Shown: in pieces, positions 56,747 through 64,000 of the stretch
Layout: every line of letters starts with the position of its first letter
Position numbering within the stretch: the first letter of the stretch is position 1
Assembly (NCBI GenBank): GCA_944321875.1
Contig: CALUMX010000006.1
Coordinates: 57,370-121,369, forward strand
From: an uncultured Muribaculaceae bacterium
GTDB taxonomy: Bacteria; Bacteroidota; Bacteroidia; Bacteroidales; Muribaculaceae
Length of the DNA stretch: 64,000 bases
Direction: 5' to 3'
The notes under the pieces: model-generated
What the model was told of the DNA's origin: nothing
Databases searched by the model: none
What the model saw: the letters and a program-made list of their open reading frames with translations, nothing else
Translations under genes and position numbers: made by a program

Positions 56747-59170
56747 ATGAAAAAAGAAATGATTTTCTCTGTTCTTGCTTCATTTGCTCTCATCAGCCAT
56801 GCACAAGAACTCACGTTCGAATCATCACTGACAACAGAAGATGAATTTGCGAAATGGAGCGTCATTGACGCCAACAATGACACTAAAACCTGGGGATTCG
56901 ACAGTGGAACAACCGCTGCCAAGTACAGTTATTCATCAAATAACGTTGCCGATGACTGGCTTGTCTCTCCGGCCATCGCCGCCCCCAACGGCAGCTACAT
57001 TCTCTCCTTTGACTATCAGGGCAGCAGCTACGGTGAGAAAATGGACATTTTCTACGGCAGCCAATCCACGGCAGAAGCACTGACGCAGCCTATTGCCGAT
57101 TTGGGCACATTTACCGTCAATGGTGAGTTTGCCTCTACCAAGCAAATGTTTAAAGTCGAAGCTGACGGAAACATCCATATCGGTTTCCATGCCAAAAGCG
57201 ACCCCGACAAGTTCCGTATTCTTGTCAAGAACGTAAAACTCGTTCCCGCACAAGGACTTGACGCTCAAGCCGTATCCGTAACGACGACCGAATCAGGCGA
57301 CAATCTCGCCACCGAACCAATAGTGCTGACCGTACGCAACAGTGGCACAACCGACATCAGCAATCTAAAGGTTTGCTACCAGGTAAACAGCAATCCGGTC
57401 GTTACTGAAACAATCACGACAACCATCAAACCGGGAGAATCGGTCGAGCATACTTTTGCCACTAAGGCTGATATGACCGAAAGCGGACTCTATACTATCA
57501 AGGCGTGGACGGCTCTTGAGAACGATGAGATTCCGGAGAATGACCTCTGTGAAACGTCCACCCGCCATTACGGACCGGCATCGGTACCTTATTTCAACGG
57601 ATTTGAGGATGCCTACAGCCGCGAGGCCATCAAATTCTTCAATCTGAACGAAGACCCGGAAGACGATAAGAACGGCAAATGGAGCATCTTCAAAAACGAA
57701 GGATTTACAGGCTACTTCTCCCGCAGCGGCGACTACTCCATGATTTACTGGTACAGCAAGAACAACCCGGGCGACGACTGGTTCATTCTAGAACCTATCA
57801 AACTGAAAGCCGGCTATTACAGTCTGAAATTCTGGTATGCGACCGTCAACGAACACAATGAGCGCTTTGCTGTCTACTACGGTACAGAAGCCACACCTGA
57901 AGCAATGACAAACCTTGTTGTCAAATACGACCCGTTCATGAGTGACACCTACCTCGAATCGGCCAATGTCATCCACATCGAACAGGACGGTATCTACTAC
58001 ATCGGTTTCCACTCCTTCAGCGACAAGGACGAGAACCTGATTTGCATCGACGACATCTCACTGGAAGAGATTCCGGATGTAAAGCCAGACCTTACCATAA
58101 GCAATGTGACATCTCCGGCTAACGGCTATGTACGCCCCGACCAGACTCAGGATGTGCTGTTCGCTGTCACCAACAACTCCATCGTTGACCTCGAGAACAC
58201 AACCGTAAGCGTAGAAATCGACGGTAAAGAAGTTTCCAACATCAGCATCGACTACATCGCCGCACAGGAAACAATCGCCCTGCAATGCGAAGACGCGCTG
58301 AAAGACCTCGCCTTAGGCAAGCATCAGTTGAAGATTACGCTGTCCAACGAGGAAGACCAGATGCCGGATAACAACGTATGCAGCATTGAATTCAAGAAAG
58401 TTCAGGATGCAGCTGTGATGTATGACTTTGAGAACGACGGAAAAGTTCCGGAAGACCTCACGCTCCGCGTCAACGACAACGGAACAGTTCACTCCAGCAT
58501 CAGCGACATTTTCCCGAACAACGAGGCTTGGGCACCCATCGAGATTGAACCGAGCGAACGTTACGGCTCATGGCTGCTGGCATCCGGCTCATACTTCACG
58601 GAAGATATTCAGGCCGACCGCTGGTGCATCTTCCCGAAAATGAGTGTTAAGTCAGAAAATGCCGACTTGATTTGGACAGCCAATTCCGGCGATATGGGCA
58701 AGCGTTTCCCTGAAAGCTATGAAGTTCTTGTATCAACCACCGATATGGAAACAGAAAGCTTCACGGCTGTCGCAACCATTGGAGAGGAAACCTATGCCGA
58801 CGCTCCGAGCACACGCGGCGTAGACCTGAGCGCTTACAACGGCAAGGATATCCATGTGGCTTTCCGCCTTACGACACACGATGGTTACTTCCTGACAATT
58901 GACAACGTAGGTTTCTATGGCGATATCGAAAAAGCCGGAGCATCAGGCATTGAGAACGTAATCAACAATGAGGGTATCATTGTCGACGGTCAGCAAGTCA
59001 CCTGCATAGCTGAGAATGTCGAGAGCATCAGCATCTACGATGCAAGCGGCCGTCTCGTTGCCGGCAACCGCAACTCGGCAAGCATCGGAATCAGCCAACT
59101 GGCAAACGGCGTATATATCGTCCGTGCCGTAGCTGACGGAAAAACGCTACAAGGTAAATTCATCAAATAG
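56747..59170 (+). CDS. T9SS-sorted surface protein with cleaved-adhesin and CARDB-like domains
   Basis: An 807-residue secreted protein. The start at 56747 (MKKEMIFSVLASFALISHAQ) gives a signal peptide; earlier starts lie before the promoter. It alternates choice-of-anchor-J (cleaved adhesin) jelly rolls with CARDB-like domains: jelly roll about 20-190 (DDWLVSPAIAAPNGSYILSF), CARDB 205-300, jelly roll 305-470 (GDDWFILEPIKLKAGYYSLK), CARDB 480-570, jelly roll 575-725 (ADRWCIFPKMSVKSENADLI). The last 70 residues (VESISIYDASGRLVAGN, then LANGVYIVRAVADGKTL) are a T9SS type A sorting domain. No protease motif is visible. It may be an adhesin or a glycan-binding surface protein. Confidence 0.82.
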   Translation: MKKEMIFSVLASFALISHAQELTFESSLTTEDEFAKWSVIDANNDTKTWGFDSGTTAAKYSYSSNNVADDWLVSPAIAAPNGSYILSFDYQGSSYGEKMDIFYGSQSTAEALTQPIADLGTFTVNGEFASTKQMFKVEADGNIHIGFHAKSDPDKFRILVKNVKLVPAQGLDAQAVSVTTTESGDNLATEPIVLTVRNSGTTDISNLKVCYQVNSNPVVTETITTTIKPGESVEHTFATKADMTESGLYTIKAWTALENDEIPENDLCETSTRHYGPASVPYFNGFEDAYSREAIKFFNLNEDPEDDKNGKWSIFKNEGFTGYFSRSGDYSMIYWYSKNNPGDDWFILEPIKLKAGYYSLKFWYATVNEHNERFAVYYGTEATPEAMTNLVVKYDPFMSDTYLESANVIHIEQDGIYYIGFHSFSDKDENLICIDDISLEEIPDVKPDLTISNVTSPANGYVRPDQTQDVLFAVTNNSIVDLENTTVSVEIDGKEVSNISIDYIAAQETIALQCEDALKDLALGKHQLKITLSNEEDQMPDNNVCSIEFKKVQDAAVMYDFENDGKVPEDLTLRVNDNGTVHSSISDIFPNNEAWAPIEIEPSERYGSWLLASGSYFTEDIQADRWCIFPKMSVKSENADLIWTANSGDMGKRFPESYEVLVSTTDMETESFTAVATIGEETYADAPSTRGVDLSAYNGKDIHVAFRLTTHDGYFLTIDNVGFYGDIEKAGASGIENVINNEGIIVDGQQVTCIAENVESISIYDASGRLVAGNRNSASIGISQLANGVYIVRAVADGKTLQGKFIK

Positions 59171-59192
59171 CCTCTTTCCCTAACGGGTAAAA

Positions 59193-59236
59193 CGAGAGCC
59201 ATATTCCAACCCATCGCAGGTGGAATATGGCTCTCG
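59193..59236. terminator. Terminator hairpin between convergent genes
   Basis: Perfect 16-bp stem (59193-59208 with 59221-59236, CGAGAGCCATATTCCA), 12-nt loop. TTTT follows on the minus strand and CATTTTAT on the plus strand. Confidence 0.8.
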
Positions 59237-59260
59237 CATTTTATATAATATACAGCAAGT

Positions 59261-61141
59261 TTAGCGTTTCATGTATTTACGCTCATAATAGTTGACAAAC
59301 GACTGATTGACAACGCGGTTTCCTCCCGGTGTCGGATAGTTGCCGGAGAAATACCAATCGCCCGGACAAGTCGGAATGGCCTCATGCAGACCCTCCAGCG
59401 GGAGATAGACGATTTTAATTTCCGCATTAATCTCGGGAGTAGTCAGCATCTGCGCCATCTTGTCGGAAATCTCCGTATCGGTAAACTGGTCATAGATTCT
59501 CTTCACCGCATTGGTCATTTCCGCGAGCGGAAGGCTCAATTGCTCCTTGCAGGCAGCATACACATCATCAAGCACGGAAAGCTTTCCCCGTTCACGCAGC
59601 AGTTCTACGGCTGCACGGAAAGCAATGAATTCCTCCATACGCGACATGTCGATGCCGTAGCAGTCAGGATAGCGCACCTGCGGAGAGGAGGACACCACAA
59701 CGATACGTTTCGGCTTCAGTCGGTCCATCATCCGGATAATGGATTGCTTCAACGTCGTACCGCGCACGATACTGTCGTCGATGATAACCAGATTGTCTGT
59801 CGGCTTGACCACACCATACGTCACGTCATAGACATGGGCGGCCAAATCGTTGCGCGACGCACCCTCGGCAATGAACGTGCGGAGCTTGATGTCCTTGATG
59901 GCAATCTTCTCCCGACGCAGACGCCGCCCGACAATCGCACGCACCTGCTCCATATAGTCGGGAGCCTCCGGAGAGAGAGCTGCAATCTCAGCCATCTTCT
60001 GCTCTGTCATGTAGGCTTCCAACCCTTCCATCATACCATAATAGGCCACCTCAGCGGTATTCGGGATATAGGAGAACACCGTATTTTCCAAATCACCGCC
60101 GACAGCCTCGATTATACCGGGCACGACATGCTTGCCCAGCGATTTACGCTCCTTGTAGATGTCGCAGTCGCTTCCTCTTGAAAAGTAAACCCGCTCAAAG
60201 GAGCAACGGCTGTTGGCCGCTTCCGGAAGTATGGACTCAATGTGCATCTCGCCTTTTTTGTTGACAATCAGCGCATGCCCCGGTTCCAGTTCTTGCACCG
60301 AGGCGGAATCCACATTCATTACAGTCTGAATGGCCGGACGCTCGGATGCCAGCACGATTATCTCCTCGTCGCGATAATAGAATGCCGGACGTATGCCGTG
60401 GCGGTCGCGCAAGGCAAACATATCGCCGGAACCGACGATACCGCACATCACAAAGCCACCGTCCCACAAATCCGCATTCCGGCGCAATACGTTGGCCACG
60501 TTCAGCTCGTCCTCAATCCGCAACGACAGTTCTCTGTCGTTGGCCGCGCTGTCCTTGTACAGACTGAACAGACGGTCATGCTCCTTGTCCAAGGCGTGAC
60601 CCAACTGTTCAAGCACCATCACCGTATCGGAATAGATGCGGGGATGCTGTCCGTGGCTGACCACGCAGTCAAAAATCTGGTCCACGTTTGTCAGGTTGAA
60701 ATTACCGCAAAGCAGCAGGTTCTGCGAGCGCCAGTTGTTACGGCGCAGGAATGGATGCACATACGACATTCCAGACCGTCCGGTCGTGCTGTAACGCAAA
60801 TGTCCCATATACAAGTCGCCGATATAGGGAGCATCCTTGAGCGAAGCACCCTCCACTCCTTTGACGGCATCGTCGATTGACTGGCTTATCTCTGCGAAAA
60901 TCTCCTGTATGGCTCCGGTTCCCATCGCACGGCACCGGTTGATATACTCTGTGCCGGGAGCTGCCTCCAACCGCACGCAGCCCACTCCGGCCGCCTCCTG
61001 TCCACGGTTGTGCTGCTTCTCCATCAGCAGATACAGCTTGTTAAGCCCGTAGGCATAAGTGCCGTATTTCTCATAATAGTAGTCAAGCGGCTTTAAAAGG
61101 CGAATCAGCGCCACGCCACACTCATGCTTTATTGCTTCCAT
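59261..61141 (-). CDS. PurF-like amidophosphoribosyltransferase
   Basis: A 626-residue enzyme with the PurF fold: an N-terminal class II glutamine amidotransferase domain and a C-terminal phosphoribosyltransferase domain. Cys8 (KHECGVALI) is the presumed glutaminase nucleophile after removal of a short leader. HLRYSTTGRSG and LLCGNFNLTN are glutaminase motifs. VFSYIPNTAEVAYYGMMEGL and the PRPP-binding loop NLVIIDDSIVRGTTLK mark the transferase part. At about 626 residues it is longer than the usual 470-500-residue PurF, with extra segments in the glutaminase half and at the C-terminus. From memory, this is a long form common in Bacteroidota. It may make phosphoribosylamine for purines or have a related role. 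Confidence 0.88.
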   Translation of the reverse strand: MEAIKHECGVALIRLLKPLDYYYEKYGTYAYGLNKLYLLMEKQHNRGQEAAGVGCVRLEAAPGTEYINRCRAMGTGAIQEIFAEISQSIDDAVKGVEGASLKDAPYIGDLYMGHLRYSTTGRSGMSYVHPFLRRNNWRSQNLLLCGNFNLTNVDQIFDCVVSHGQHPRIYSDTVMVLEQLGHALDKEHDRLFSLYKDSAANDRELSLRIEDELNVANVLRRNADLWDGGFVMCGIVGSGDMFALRDRHGIRPAFYYRDEEIIVLASERPAIQTVMNVDSASVQELEPGHALIVNKKGEMHIESILPEAANSRCSFERVYFSRGSDCDIYKERKSLGKHVVPGIIEAVGGDLENTVFSYIPNTAEVAYYGMMEGLEAYMTEQKMAEIAALSPEAPDYMEQVRAIVGRRLRREKIAIKDIKLRTFIAEGASRNDLAAHVYDVTYGVVKPTDNLVIIDDSIVRGTTLKQSIIRMMDRLKPKRIVVVSSSPQVRYPDCYGIDMSRMEEFIAFRAAVELLRERGKLSVLDDVYAACKEQLSLPLAEMTNAVKRIYDQFTDTEISDKMAQMLTTPEINAEIKIVYLPLEGLHEAIPTCPGDWYFSGNYPTPGGNRVVNQSFVNYYERKYMKR

Positions 61142-61183
61142 ATAATGTCAGTTGTCTTTTTTTCTTTCATTAGCAGTAAGGAC

Positions 61184-61216
61184 AAAAAAGGGATTGACTT
61201 AGCATCAACCCCTTTT
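61184..61216 (-). terminator. Rho-independent terminator of glnN
   Basis: Stem AAAAGGGATTGA (61186-61197) with TCAACCCCTTTT (61205-61216), one A-C mismatch, 7-nt loop; the minus strand ends in six T. It separates glnN from the purF-like gene. Confidence 0.8.
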
Positions 61217-61232
61217 CTATAGTATGCCATCC

Positions 61233-63422
61233 TTAGCGGATGAACAGCAGTTCTCTGTACTTTGGCAATGGCCACATTTCGTTGTCAACCATCAGCTCAA
61301 GCTTGTCGATATGGTAGCGAATCACGTCCATGCACGGCTTCACCGTATCGTGATACTGGATAGCCTTCTCGCGCTCGTTCGTTATCTTATTGGCAGCCTT
61401 ACGGGCCTCCACCATTTTCTCTACCTCATCGGTAATAACGTACATGTGACCGGCAATTTTCTTGATGGTCTCCTTCTCCTGTTGAGCAATGTCGGAAGCC
61501 TCACCTTCAAAGATTGCCTTAATCTTCATCACGTTGTCAAGGAGCAGCGATTGATAGCGGGTTGCAACCGGAATCACGTGGTTGATGGCAAGGTCGCCGA
61601 GCACACGTGCTTCAATCTGTACCTTTTTCGTATACATCTCCCACTTCACCTCGTTGCGGGCTCTCAACTCCACTTCGTTGAACACACCCGTATTGTTGAA
61701 CATCTCGATGCTCTCCTTTGACAGGTATGCGTCAAAAATCTTTGGAACGCTGGCCTCGCAGTCCAGACCTCGGCGGGCGGCCTCCTCTTTCCATTCGTCG
61801 CTGTAACCGTTACCGTCAAACTGAATGTCGCGGTTCTCACGGATAAGAGCTTTCACTTCCTTCAAAATTGCCTTTTCCTTTTCCTCACCATTGGCAATGC
61901 GGGCATCAACCACCTGACGGAAACGAGCCAACTGGTCGGCAACAGCCGCATTCAAGGCAATCATCGCAGAAGCGCAGTTGGCTGAAGAACCGATGGCACG
62001 GAACTCAAAGCGGTTACCTGTGAAGGCGAATGGCGACGTACGGTTACGGTCGGTGTTGTCCAACAGCAATTCCGGAATCTGAGTGACATTCTTCAGCTTC
62101 ATTCCTTCCTTAGAAGAGAAGGAAATCTCGTCATCCTCATCAGCGTTCAGCAATCGGTCGATAACCTCTGAAATCTGTTGGCCGAGGAACATGGAGATAA
62201 TTGCAGGAGGTGCCTCGTTCGCTCCCAGACGATGCTCGTTGGTAGCAGAAGAGATGGAAGCCTTCAGCAAACCGTTGTGGCGGCGTACGGCAGCCATCAC
62301 GTTTGCCAGGAAGGTTATGAATTGCAGATTGTCCTTCGGAGTCTTGCCCGGGCTGAACAATTGCTTGCCTGTATCCGTACCCAGACTCCAATTGTTGTGC
62401 TTACCAGAACCGTTCACTCCGGCAAACGGCTTTTCGTGGAGCAGCACCTGGAAGTTGTGGCGGTTGGCAACCTCACTGATAAGCGACATCAGCAACAGGT
62501 TATGGTCGTTGGCCAGATTGGCTTCCTCATAGACCGGCGCCAGCTCAAACTGGTTAGGTGCAACCTCATTGTGACGTGTCTTAGCCGGAATACCCAACTT
62601 GTGGCACTCCAACTCCAACTCAAGCATGAATGCCTCCACACGCGACGGAATAGCACCGAAATAATGGTCCTCCAACTGCTGGTTCTTTGCACTTTCGTGA
62701 CCCATCAGCGTACGGCCGGTCAGCACAAGGTCAGGACGGGCAGCGTAAAGCGCCTTGTCAACAAGGAAATATTCCTGTTCCCAACCAAGATAAGTGATGA
62801 CGTGCTTCACATTCTTGTCAAAATAGCGGGCAACTGCGGCTCCTGCCTTATCCACTGCATTGATGGCACGCAGAAGCGGCGTCTTATAGTCGAGCGACTC
62901 ACCCGTATAGGAAATAAAGATAGTAGGGATACACAACGTCTTGTCAAGGATAAACGCAGGTGATGAAATATCCCAGGCTGAGTAACCGCGAGCCTCAAAC
63001 GTGTTGCGGATACCGCCGTTCGGGAAGCTGGATGCATCCGGCTCCTGCTGGACAAGCAACTTACCTGAAAATTCCTCAACCACACCGCCTTTTCCGTTAT
63101 GCTCGATGAATCCATCGTGCTTCTCTGCTGTTCCATCTGTCAACGGATGAAACCAGTGGGAATAGTGACGTGCGCCATTGTCCATGGCCCAACGCTTCAT
63201 TCCGGCTGCGACACTGTCGGCCAGCGCACGGCTCAACGGCTCCTTGTTGTCAATGGCATAAACCAGAGCTTTATATGTTTCCAGATCGAGATATTTGTAC
63301 ATCTGAGCCCGGTTGAACACATATTTGCCGAAATATTCACTCGGCCGCTCGTTTGGCAGCTCCACAGGAACAGCCTTACGGCTATATGCCTCTTCTACTA
63401 CTTTAAATCTCAGTGTTGACAT
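61233..63422 (-). CDS. glnN: Glutamine synthetase type III (GlnN)
   Basis: ATP-dependent synthesis of glutamine from glutamate and ammonium. At 729 residues it is typical of GSIII, the form common in Bacteroides and relatives. Motifs: WFHPLTDGTAEKHDGF, GGIRNTFEARGYSAWD, LGWEQEYFLVDK (metal-binding Glu), HNEVAPNQFELAPVYEEAN, HEKPFAGVNGSGKHNNWSLG (ATP and glutamate site) and NRTSPFAFTGNRFEFRA. A leader of about 220 nt with a strong hairpin precedes it, and a consensus promoter lies further upstream, so expression may be controlled by nitrogen status (inference). Monocistronic, with a terminator. Confidence 0.97.
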   Translation of the reverse strand: MSTLRFKVVEEAYSRKAVPVELPNERPSEYFGKYVFNRAQMYKYLDLETYKALVYAIDNKEPLSRALADSVAAGMKRWAMDNGARHYSHWFHPLTDGTAEKHDGFIEHNGKGGVVEEFSGKLLVQQEPDASSFPNGGIRNTFEARGYSAWDISSPAFILDKTLCIPTIFISYTGESLDYKTPLLRAINAVDKAGAAVARYFDKNVKHVITYLGWEQEYFLVDKALYAARPDLVLTGRTLMGHESAKNQQLEDHYFGAIPSRVEAFMLELELECHKLGIPAKTRHNEVAPNQFELAPVYEEANLANDHNLLLMSLISEVANRHNFQVLLHEKPFAGVNGSGKHNNWSLGTDTGKQLFSPGKTPKDNLQFITFLANVMAAVRRHNGLLKASISSATNEHRLGANEAPPAIISMFLGQQISEVIDRLLNADEDDEISFSSKEGMKLKNVTQIPELLLDNTDRNRTSPFAFTGNRFEFRAIGSSANCASAMIALNAAVADQLARFRQVVDARIANGEEKEKAILKEVKALIRENRDIQFDGNGYSDEWKEEAARRGLDCEASVPKIFDAYLSKESIEMFNNTGVFNEVELRARNEVKWEMYTKKVQIEARVLGDLAINHVIPVATRYQSLLLDNVMKIKAIFEGEASDIAQQEKETIKKIAGHMYVITDEVEKMVEARKAANKITNEREKAIQYHDTVKPCMDVIRYHIDKLELMVDNEMWPLPKYRELLFIR

Positions 63423-63483
63423 AAAAAATTAATTAATGTTACAATGCAGTTTATATATCTGTTTCTATTTCCAATTAGAAAAC

Positions 63484-63514
63484 AGCCGCATGGCGCACTT
63501 TGCGCCACACGGCT
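63484..63514 (-). promoter_or_regulatory. Hairpin in the glnN leader
   Basis: AGCCG (63484-63488) with CGGCT (63510-63514) enclosing TGGCGCA (63491-63497) and TGCGCCA (63501-63507), symmetric CA bulges, 3-nt loop. On the minus strand it is followed by GTTTTCTAA, so it resembles a weak terminator or attenuator 60 bases before the glnN start. Confidence 0.65.
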
Positions 63515-63650
63515 ACCATATGTCTTTGCACTTTGAACCCGACACTTTCTTTTCGCTCGCAGTCAACGATTTATATCGCCCGTTAGAACGATAAACTTTC
63601 ACATTTTCTATGTGTATGAACAATTTCATAACGAGTTCAAAATTATGGTG

Positions 63651-63681
63651 CAAAGATAAAAGGAATATTACGAATGAACAA
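63651..63681 (-). promoter_or_regulatory. Promoter of glnN
   Basis: Minus strand: TTG (63681-63679), 20 bases, TATCTTTG (63658-63651). Start predicted near 63644. Confidence 0.78.
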
Positions 63682-64000
63682 ACCCTGCCTAAATTTTCTA
63701 CCTTCTTTTCTTTTTACATTTTATTTTTATCACAAAATCAAACGAATTCGATAACACATTATCACAATTCGGCTTATCAAAATAAATATCTGTCATTTTC
63801 CTGCTTATTTATATCTCTTTTTATCCCATTTACTCAACGATTTCTTGCCTGAATAATATTGGAAGCTGTACGGACAAAAAAACACGCAAAACTTGCATTC
63901 TCTGCGCTCGCCTTTCGCCATCTTTAATGTCTAGTCCTAAATAACCGTTACAGTAATTGGACAAAAATAAATTATTTCTCACAGTTCAGCAAGGTTCGTC
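63682..64000. other. Non-coding end of window
   Basis: A/T-rich up to about 63860, then more mixed. I see no supported gene. The stretch from about 63930 to 64000 (TCTAGTCCTAAATAACC, TTACAGTAATTGGACAAAA) could be the edge of the next gene's control region or of a mobile element; it is too short to decide. Confidence 0.4.

Noticed and set aside
63610..63852. 80-residue open frame on the plus strand upstream of glnN
   Set aside because: It is rich in Ser, Phe, Asn and Ile as expected for A/T-rich spacer, overlaps the glnN promoter and has no start signal.
63930..64000. Possible end of an insertion sequence (around TAGTCCTAAATAACC)
   Set aside because: Only about 70 bases are visible, with no second inverted repeat, target duplication or transposase, so a mobile element cannot be supported.

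Overview
The window looks like chromosome from a gut-type Bacteroidales bacterium (Bacteroidota). The evidence is a SusC/SusD polysaccharide utilisation locus (PUL), a hybrid two-component sensor, the complete bat aerotolerance operon, type III glutamine synthetase, TamL, DUF5103, and many promoters of the Bacteroidota form TTG-N19/20-TAnnTTTG. Several proteins carry type IX secretion (T9SS) sorting tails and a T9SS plug homologue is encoded. That favours a T9SS-bearing family, for example Muribaculaceae or relatives of Prevotella or Porphyromonas. The family assignment is inference.

Layout. 1-4.6 kb (minus): uvrA (cut by the window edge), a murein transglycosylase and a T9SS type-B cargo protein, with overlapping genes. 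4.6-5.0 kb: a pair of promoter-bearing repeats and tRNA-Arg(CCG). 5.0-9.0 kb (plus): ung with the T9SS plug gene, a likely small RNA, a DEDDh exonuclease and an MFS exporter. 9.0-10.3 kb (minus): a zinc-type CDF transporter and a Fur-family regulator. 10.4-18.8 kb (minus): moxR, a DUF58 gene, a membrane protein gene and batA-B-C-D-E. 18.9-20.5 kb (minus): an HU gene and an unusual HU-membrane-LysM gene. 20.7-26.2 kb: small housekeeping genes, tRNA-His, capA-folD, manA, ridA and a metallophosphatase.

26.3-49.7 kb is the PUL. The main operon (minus) reads: secreted protein, GH18, lipoprotein, SusC, SusD, S1-type sulfatase, GH20, GH2. A second sulfatase gene follows upstream on the same strand, and a divergent hybrid two-component regulator (HTCS) gene closes the locus. 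GH18, GH20, GH2 and two serine-type sulfatases together suggest a sulfated, N-acetylglucosamine/galactose-containing host glycan (keratan sulfate, sulfated mucin or N-glycan). Two long hairpins divide the main operon into segments and may set different expression levels.

49.7-59.2 kb: a secreted EEP phosphatase/nuclease, an acyl-ACP thioesterase-tamL-gph cluster, a GH29 fucosidase and a T9SS-sorted adhesin-like protein. 59.2-64 kb (minus): a PurF-like amidotransferase and glnN, the latter with a structured leader. No CRISPR array, complete insertion sequence or prophage is visible. The features most worth following up are the membrane-anchored HU-LysM protein with its HU partner, the short RNA at about 7.02-7.09 kb, the two intra-operon hairpins in the PUL, and the glnN leader.
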